Origin: Platynereis dumerilii
Lineage: Eukaryota; Annelida; Polychaeta; Phyllodocida; Nereididae
Direction: 5' to 3'
Length of the DNA: 64,000 nt
Assembly: GCA_026936325.1 (NCBI GenBank)
Contig: JAPTHN010000004.1
Coordinates: 45,721,289-45,785,288 of the forward strand
Shown here: in pieces, positions 55,790 to 64,000 of the stretch
Numbering within the stretch: the first letter of the stretch is position 1
Layout: every line of letters starts with the position of its first letter
Position numbers and translations under genes: made by a program
The notes under the pieces: model-generated
What the model was told of the DNA's origin: nothing
Databases searched by the model: none
Seen by the model: only the letters and a program-made list of their open reading frames with translations

Positions 55790-55925
55790 TTACAGGGTGG
55801 TAAAGTGCTTGGCTACCAATCGCTGGGCTCTAGGTGCGAATCCAGCTCTTGCCATGTTTGACGGCTGATTCAATTAGCCTTCGCCTCATTGCTGTGTCCC
55901 CCTTCTGTCCTAGTGGGACCTTCTA
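55790..55925 (+). mobile_element. tRNA-derived SINE, type C
   Basis: The head has ggtgcgaatcc as box B after accaatcgctgggc, followed by ccttcgcctcattgctgtgt and tctgtcctag. The 3' end is replaced by tatc-like repeats. Confidence 0.7.
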
Positions 55926-56599
55926 TCTATCGATTTATCAGCCATAATCTATCCATGTATACTCCCTTTGAATGAGATGGGGCTCAAAACTCTGATACAT
56001 ACAGTACCTTTAAATATGTTGGTCCATGCATACTTAAAGAGTTCCAAGTCATGAAAAGAAAAAGTTCTTGGATGGAACCAGATATAAGAAGTGTGGCAAA
56101 CAAATCCACAAGCTAAATGTTAGCAAAATTCCTCACAATCAACTAGACAGGCAGCCAAGCATGCATTCTGTGCTTGGATTCAGCATCATTGACCAAGGTG
56201 CTTAGCCACACTTGAAATCCCTTAAGTTTTAAGCACTAAAAATATGAGGCAGAAGCGGGTTGCCGAAGATCCTTAGACGGATGAGGTGGGATGGATGAGG
56301 AGCCCAATTTGAGGCAATCCGTAATCCTAAAGTGGATTCCTCCGGGATTCCACCGGGACGCTGGCTTTGATGTGAGGACCGCAAGAGCGCAATGTGTCGA
56401 CAGTACTTAATGTGTTGGCAGCAATGGGTCGACAGCCGTTTTCTTGACAGATACTTTCAGAGTTTCTCATATAGCATCAATATTTTGGGATAATCGACAA
56501 AAGTCTCTCTCGGTGTCTGGAAGTTTCAACAGCTGCTATAGAATTTTAAGCCCTTTTGAACAGTACCTACATCCCATGCTATGATATGTTATGTGGATT
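55926..56599. other. Spacer, nothing recognised
   Basis: No exon or element signature. Confidence 0.45.
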
Positions 56600-56800
56600 A
56601 ATGGATGGATGATTGGGACTTCATATCCTGTATTTACGCACTTGGTATGCTTATTAGGACGGACGGAGGAAAAAGCAGAGAGGCAAAGGATGATTGAAAC
56701 TACTGTCCAACATGGGCTAATGTTGCCCGGCAAGGATTGGATTCTAACCCCGGACCCAGTGATTCGTAGTCCAGCACTTGCAACTAAGCTAACCATCCTT
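56600..56800 (-). mobile_element. tRNA-derived SINE, type C
   Basis: Minus-strand copy with an (ATCC)n tail at left, then the 3' body, tgttggacagtagtttcaat-like body, and a tRNA-like head with ggggttagaatcc. More decayed than 45404-45612. Confidence 0.7.
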
Positions 56801-57339
56801 TCCAATATGATAGGCGTATGTTGCAAGGATTGGAACTATTCGGTCAATGTATATTTCAATATTTTAAGAAGCAAAATAAAAAATCAAACAAAATCTGAAA
56901 GTGCGAAAGACCATCTGAAGACGTGTTAAAAGACCGCGACATGATGTATTGGGTTCTTAAGACTAGTTTGAAAAAGACGGCTCATAACGGATCATTTACC
57001 CTTCAGATGCTAAACCCTTTCAAGATGGAGCTTAACACTTCTGAACCAATAGATTTCTATCAGGTGCTAGCAGAGGAGCTTTATTCTAAATTCAGAACAT
57101 CTGGGAAATATTCATCCATCCTTGAACCTCTGATAAAGCCAAGGTCTTTTAAAACTGATAGAATATGTCACCAAGGTTGCTTTCCTTCTTAATAAAGCCC
57201 TGGAAATCACATTACTCTGTAGCTCTCCTTTGTACTACAAGTATGGTCATGGATGTACAAGGTACTTATCCAGCTACGTAGCCGGTTATACAAAGTCTCT
57301 TGGCATATTATGAAGAGATGAACTATTAGAAACATAGAT
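56801..57339. other. Spacer, nothing recognised
   Basis: A plus-strand frame near 56923-57192 has no recognised domain and no splice support. Confidence 0.4.
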
Positions 57340-57485
57340 CAACAAAAAAATGAGGTGGGAAATGGAGCAGGAGTCATCAACATGTTACACATTTACTGTA
57401 TCCCATTTGAGGGATCTTTTACTCTGCTTGTCCAGCACATGGAATGATAAAGGGTGCTGCCTATTTCAAGTCTCATCCAAATGAC
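57340..57485 (-). mobile_element. SINE, type B, decayed fragment
   Basis: Shares caacatgttacacatttac, gagggatcttttact and gtctcatcc with the SINE-B body, in inverse orientation. Confidence 0.65.
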
Positions 57486-58912
57486 TTTCTGTATCTATGC
57501 ACTTATTATAAGCAAATTGGGAGCTTGAATGCCCAATGAAAATATCGCTGCAAGTTCCACATGATCAAGCCATGTTTCCGGAATAACCCAAATGCATCTG
57601 AAACTAGGTGAATCAGCCGATTCCACCACTGCAGACACCCAGAGCTGCCAATTTACAGGAAGTGGAATAACCGCTTGTAATTCTATACCATTACTACCCA
57701 GGTTTCTTCCCCAGCAAGTCGCCTTGCTTTACAGGCACTGTAAAAGTATGTCATGTATCATTACGTGTTTGACAATTTATGTACATCTGAAATGACACAA
57801 GGCGCCAAAAATAATCTTTTTGTGAGTCACTCACCAACTTTCTCAAACAGATGAATGTAACAACTCACATGTCTCCAGCTGTAATTTAATATCAAAGTTT
57901 GCAGAAAATTGCTGCAGAGCTACAAATTTTACGGTGAAGTTCTCACAGTGTGCTGTAAAACCGCAAAGCAGTATAGTGCAATGAGGTCTGGCGGGAAACG
58001 CCAGTGAGCAATTACTACTATCGGTGTCCACAGGGAGCGTACTGTTATCAAAAAGGGAAGGGAGCAGCCCGTTTCCCCTCTAATGACCAGATAGAAGGGT
58101 CAAAAAGCACTCGCAAATATCTCAGCCGATTCGATGCTTCATTCATGAACCCAGCTGCAGAGCTACCGGTTAAAGCACTCGCTTGTTAAAGCGCCAACAA
58201 AAACTGCCAGTCAAAATGTGCAAGTCAAATCGTCCAAGAGTTTACAACTGGTATAGTTTACTTCTTCAAAATCATATAAAAAAATTATAGATTTGTAAAT
58301 CGACTGCTTTACTTCAGGCTCCATATGCTTGGTCCAACAGTCTCTTTTAGGAATGGTAGCCAGTCTGTTGATTGCTGGTTTGTACCACAGAAGCTAAGAA
58401 TATTCACATTTTGATCTTCAAATAAACCAAATCTGTCAGAAACCATTTACAATGTTGTCCATTATATTAATATCTATACATATTGATATAAATAATGGGG
58501 TGCCTTCTTTTCATTGTATTGCATGATACATTAAATTTAAGATGTTTATCTCAGTGCCTAATTATCCTCCCTATTGCCCCTTATCCTTCAAAGGTTCATT
58601 GACTACTTCAGCTGGCATTTCGAATTTTAAGTTGGGTAAACTTAACTGTTACGAAAGCCCCCAAAATATCCATAATTGTTTGGACCTGTACCTTGGGTTA
58701 ATGTTTTAACATGAGTTTTTAACAGTGACACACAATGTGCCACACAAGTCACAATAAGTCACCGAAGTTGTCAATTTCTTCGGATATTTTTGGTGTATTT
58801 GGTAATTGATCAAGAGTATCATATATAGAATTTGGTTGAGTATCCATGTCCCTACTGCATCAATTAATTGTAAGTCAGTGCACCAGCTATCACATGCAAC
58901 CATACATATAAA
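57486..58912. other. Spacer, nothing recognised
   Basis: No exon or repeat signature. Confidence 0.45.
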
Positions 58913-61872
58913 CTTGTCAGGCTTCACCATGTATAGAGGTCTATACCTTGATCTTGCTGACCTTCGTGTACTTGGTTTTGACCCTTGCATGGCCTTGAGT
59001 GACCTTCAAGGTCAACTTCTTGGCAACTGAATTAGGCCAGACCATATGGAATGTTGCCATGGCAACCAATGGTCTTAATGAGATAAACTGCATCCTGAAC
59101 AGCATCTTGTCTATGTCAACTTTAAGTAATGCTCCTTGAATGCTTGGTGATTGAGAGACTATGAAGAATTTCATAGACTTACACAAGCAGGACAATTTAC
59201 AAATATTTTGTGTGAACGCTGTTTCCCTAAACGGTAAATAGGTATTTCTTTACCTTCCCATCTTTGCTCCAATATATCTTCCTAAGATAATTTACGGTGC
59301 TCAATGAACAGAAATGAGGGTCAACACCATATTTCCTCTACACCATATTTCCCTGCAACTTTTAATTCCACACCACTTGTGCTGAACTGTAATCTTGCAA
59401 TCTTCTTTGGCTGGAACTTTTCCTTTTGATTTGTTTTTCTTTCCTTTGCAAGTTTAAGAATGGACCAGGGTGGCCAAAAAGGCTCAGGGCAGTCCTAGGC
59501 TTGGTGCTGAAGAGTGTGGTTCCAAAGCGCCTAATCAACCAGCTGCGTCCAATGGGCTGCACCAGGGATCAGCGCCATCAATCAGGGTAAAAGGACCGAT
59601 AAACCTTGTGACTCCATCTGACCAATCAGACAATTGATTTGACAACCCGAATATCATTCTTTCACTCATCATCGCCCATACAAATGAGAGCACTACACTC
59701 AGGAAGTAGTGTGCATTATTTGTGAAAGCAATCGCATTGCATCTGATTCAGCCCCTAGTTGGGCCCTTGCATGAAAAATTAAGTGTGAGGCACCACAAAA
59801 ACAAATCCTCGTTAATCGCATTTGAAACTTTTGTGTTCCTGTTTCTAATCCAGATGATTCTGTTGGACAGCTGTTTCATTCCATATTCCTTCACCATTCC
59901 CCTGCTTGTCTCAATTAGGCAAACTGCAGATTATTTATGGGAATGTAATGCAATTCTTTTCAAAGTGGTTCTCAGCTTCTAAAGCAAAAATACAGTGGTG
60001 CTTGCATCAGCTCCAATCCCAGGATTAACTTCCTTCAATATGCAATCTCCTCACAAAGCTGTATTAAATGTATGGGGTTGCAGAGCAAGGTCATACACAC
60101 TTTCAGTCACTAAAGGTCATTCCTAGTTTAGACATTAAATCAAACAATAGTCTTTAGAAAAGCTGGTGTCAATTTGACGTCAAGGCATTTACATGTTTAC
60201 GTTTGGGTTTTCGATTGTCAGCTTCTGGGGCACATGATGTCCGACAGGCCTTGAAGTTCTTCAAAACTCACTCAATTCCCTCAATTTACCACATGTGGTA
60301 TTGTTATCATCTTTTATTGAGCCCCAAATGTCTTGATAAGGAGGTTCCCCATTTCACAATAGATTCTTGATTAGGCTTTGAAGTTCATTGTCTGCCTTTA
60401 TGGTGGCAGTATGGAGCAGGTGCGCAAGTTCTCCTGTTACTACATTGTCATACGATTGTCCTGAAGAGATATCCGAAGGCTTTGAAGCCCACACACTCGG
60501 GCCAAAGGCATATTAGGACACATCCTGCCTAATTAGATATTCAGAGTTGAGCGCAATTATTGGCCAATGTATTTTGGAATGTGTCACAAGATATAATAAA
60601 AGCGTGAGGGACATTAGGACACTAGGAGGGATTTCCAAGATTTTTTGTGCCTGCACTCAATGACCAATATTATTATGGTCACATGCTGATATTCAGCCTC
60701 ATTCTGGAGACAATGCTGTTAGGAAGTAATGGGATACTGCAGGGCATGATGATGAGAATGAGGCTGACAGACCCACAGCAAAAAGGTGCTGATGGATCGC
60801 AGCAATAATTGCGCTTTATCACCCCGAATGCCAGTGCATTTACCGGCCCTTCCTAAAGGAGATGTAAAATCTTAGTTTCCCCCTTGGGTAACATGTTTAC
60901 GAGCAGATCAAACCCATAATACAGCTCCATTCCCAGCAGTTACTATCTCACTGAGACATTTACAGGAGAAATGTCAGTTATTTTATTGATTGGAAAGGGC
61001 ATTCATTTCGAGCGAGTGCATCCTTATTTTGAAGTAACCGATTCTCCTGGTTTCCTTCTGTTATCTTTCTCTTTCAGAATATAAAGCAGAAAAAAAACAG
61101 TGCTTTTCTAAAACCACGAGTTTGAAAGCACCACATTCTTGAAACATCTGTGATGTATATTATGATTAAAAACTTAAAAAGGTCAGTAGAGAGTCTCAGT
61201 TCGAAATGAATATCAAACCTCAAATTCTGAGAGAAAAAGTTTTTAGCTGGTTCAGTCGATTTTGCAGAGCAAGTATCAGTCTGCTATAGCATGAGACAGA
61301 AATATATGCCCGTATATTGGTATCTAAGAAAGGAATCCAAAAAAGGTTTGCATCATTGAACTATCGAAAGTTATGTCAATATGTCAGTAAGGAAAGTCTC
61401 AAGGATGATACAATACAAACTCATCATTAAAACATAAATATAACAGCAAATTAACAAGAACGAAAACAAGAAAATATGCAGAATATTCAGCTTCTATGAG
61501 ACAAATATCTTCATATCATGAGGAGGGCTGATTGCGAGTATGGAACGGAAGCGCACAACATCAAACCACTAGAATTAAGTAGCCCAGCGACACAGTGGTA
61601 GCCTTTTGAGAGGATCTTCTCTGCTCTTTGAGAGCTGCTGATCACAATCTTGCATGCCAGGAAGCTGTCTCCTCTGTTTATGACATTCTGATGAATTGAG
61701 CCAAATGCAAAAAGATGCCTCCCACATCTTGACGGGCCATCAGAAGGCGAATGCTGTGAAATTATTGGACTGACAACAGCGCAAGAAATAGCAAGAGATA
61801 TGTATGAATCACATCATTAAGAGTTTTGAAGCTTAGTAGGGCATGGGTTATTAGAATATATACCTAAACCAG
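58913..61872. repeat. Tandem unit of about 3 kb, copy 1
   Basis: Aligns with 61873-64000 in direct orientation. The offset is about 2.96 kb at the start and about 3.14 kb from 59.4 kb on, because the second copy has extra sequence near 62.2 kb. Shared words include accagggtggccaaaaaggc at 59463 and atccgaaggctttgaagccc near 60470. The match is demonstrable to about 60860, where copy 2 leaves the window; what lies between there and 61872 cannot be compared. Confidence 0.9.
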
Positions 61873-64000
61873 TCAGGCATAACCATATATATATCTTGAC
61901 CTTGCTGCCCTTTATGTACCTGGATATGACTGGGACTTGGCCTTGTCGACCTACAGGGTCAACTGTTTAGCAACTGAATTAGGTCACACCGCATGGAATG
62001 TTTCCACGGCAACCATGCAACCAATGGTCTTAATGAGATAAACTACATCCTGGACATCATTCTTTTCTGTGTCAACTTTAAGTACTGCTTAGTGAATGCA
62101 AAGGAAGAAATGTATTAAGAATAATTTTGCGAGAACGGTCTAAGCTGGACAAGTTAAGGATTCACACATCGTTGGTCTGTCTTTATTTCTCATTTTCTCT
62201 GTATCTTGATTTTTCAGCTTTCAATTTCTCAGTTACTCACTATTTCTGCTTCTAAGAAATTTTCTCTTTTTTCTGTTTTACCTCTTAAATTTATCACAAA
62301 GCAAACCTGTTTCTTGCAATTCACAATAACTGATCTGAGAGGGCTGCAGCTTGCAGTATCCCCATTTGTTTTTCTGTAGACTCCAATGTATTTCTGTTTC
62401 ATTCTGTCACAGCTGCAATGTAGTTTCTTCAGCTAATTTACAGCAATGGATGGAAATGAGGTTTCAACAACATAATTCCTTTGCACCATATTTCACTGAA
62501 ACTTCTAACTCCACAGCGTTTGTGCACAACAGCAATCTCGCGATCTTCTTTAGGTAGAACTTTTCGTTTCAATTGATTTTCTTTCCTTTTCAAGTTTAAG
62601 AATGGACCAGGGTGGCCAAAAAGGCTCAGGGCAGTCCAAGCGCCTAATCAACCGGCTGTGTCCAACGGGCTGTGCCAGGGATCGGCACCACCAATCTGGG
62701 TAAAAGAACCAATAAACCTCATGACTCGATCTGACCAATCAAAACAATTGATTTGACAACCCGGATATCACTCTCTCACTCATCATCGGAAAATCATTGC
62801 CCATCCTAATGAACCCAGGAAACACTGTGCATTATTTGTGCAAGCAATCGCATTGCCACTGCTTCAACCTGTCAATCGGCCCTCACATGAAAAATTAAGT
62901 GTGAAGCACCACAAAAACAAATCCTCGTTAATCGCACTTCAAACTTTTATGTTCTCTGTTCAAATACAGATGATGCAGCTTGACAGCTGTTTCATTTCAT
63001 GTTCCTCTGCCATGCCACCTGCTTGTCTCAATCAGGCATACTGCAGATTAATTATGGAATGTCATATTCTTCTTTGCGCATAGTAGTTCAGCTCGAGCAC
63101 CCAAAATCTGCATACATTGGTGGTTGCCATGAGCTCCAGGCTCAACACCTTAACTCGGATCAATCTTCTTTGATACACAAGTTTCCTGCATGACAGTAGT
63201 TGCAGGTTTAACAAAAAGAATAAATAATTGGACACTTTTCAGTAAGTAAAGAATTCCTAATCAAATTCAAAACTAAACAAGAGTGCAATGGCAGTTTCAA
63301 ATTTGGAAATAAGCATTTTAAAGTAATTAACCATTTGTTTATGTGTGTGTTGCCAATGACAAGTGCAAGGTCACATGATGTCCCACTGCATGGCCTTGAA
63401 GTGCTTGAAAACTCATTCAAATCCATCATTTACCACATGTGGTACTGTTATCATCTTTTATTGCTCTCAAAATGACCTCATAAGAAGCTTCCCCATTCCA
63501 CAATGGATTCTTGATTAGGCTTTGAAGTTCATTGAAGGTTTTATGGTAGTTGTTCGGAGCAGGTGCACAGCTATTCTTGTTACTGCGTGCCATACGGTTG
63601 TCCTAAAGAGATATCCGAAGGCTTTGAAGCCCACACACTCGGGCCACAGGCATATTAGGACATGCCTTGCCTAGTTAGATATTCAGGGTTGAGCACAATT
63701 ATGGGCTAATGTATTTCGGAACGTGCTACAGGATACAATAAAAGGAGTGAGGGACATTAGGACACCTTGAGGGATCCCAGCTCCCCGAGCCTTGCATTTC
63801 CAAGATTTTATGCCTGCACTCAATGACCCATATTATTATGGTCACGTGCTGCTATTCAGCCTCATTCTGGAGACAATGCTGTAAGGATGTAATGGGATAC
63901 AGCAGGTCATGATGATGAGAATGAGACTGAGGGACCCACAGTGAAGACGTGCTGATGTACTGCAACAATAATTGCGCTTTATCACCCCCCGCGCCAGTGC
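61873..64000. repeat. Tandem unit of about 3 kb, copy 2, cut by window end
   Basis: Second copy of the unit at 58913. The segment 63600-64000 is about 90% like 60460-60860 by eye, better than the intervening DNA, including tattattatggtcac and gcgctttatcacccc. The right border is outside the window. Confidence 0.9.

Noticed and set aside
56923-57192. An 89-residue plus-strand frame
   Set aside because: No recognisable family, no splice support, and base composition like the surrounding spacer.

Overview
The window is AT-rich, repeat-laden animal DNA. GT-AG introns, tRNA-derived SINEs, many short hairpin transposons, recurrent 'taggcctat' words, a BEL/Pao LTR element and a foldback transposon resembling the TU elements of sea urchins suggest a marine deuterostome. 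An echinoderm is my best guess (about 55%); the sequence alone does not prove it.

One host gene is clearly supported. It is an alpha-type subunit of the nicotinic acetylcholine receptor (Cys-loop) family on the minus strand. Five of its exons lie at 23751-23597, 8162-8118, 7103-6994, 6405-5873 and 4416-3833. They join in frame to 475 residues plus stop, and include the classical 45 bp and 110 bp nicotinic exons. The signal-peptide exon was not found and should lie at a higher coordinate, in the window or beyond it. The subunit keeps the Cys-loop, the vicinal Cys pair and the loop B Trp, but several agonist-box and pore residues are unusual.

Layout. 1-3830: a dispersed repeat, a quiet AT-rich stretch and two minisatellites just downstream of the receptor stop codon. 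3833-8162: receptor exons 6 to 3, with a SINE in intron 4. 8163-23596: a 15.4 kb intron holding a graveyard of non-autonomous DNA transposons (a foldback MITE family in three copies, a TA-flanked TIR element, a hAT element with a nested SINE), a 2.46 kb foldback element built of palindromic repeats, and a second copy of the repeat at 1-985. 23597-23751: receptor exon 2, with a SINE just upstream. 24120-45026: an inverted fragment followed by three direct tandem copies of a 5 kb unit. Two modules in each unit are far better conserved than the AT-rich DNA around them, so they may be regulatory. Copy 2 was split by a young BEL/Pao LTR element (32649-37647, 9 bp target duplication); copy 1 carries a 228 bp MITE absent from the other two. 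45027-58900: scattered SINEs, a 1.19 kb TIR element, GATA microsatellites and a 1 kb tandem repeat. 58913-64000: a direct 3.1 kb tandem duplication that runs off the window, again with well-conserved segments.

No RNA gene (other than SINE heads), CRISPR array or second host protein gene could be supported. Most open frames in the window are shadows of tandem repeats or of the LTR element.
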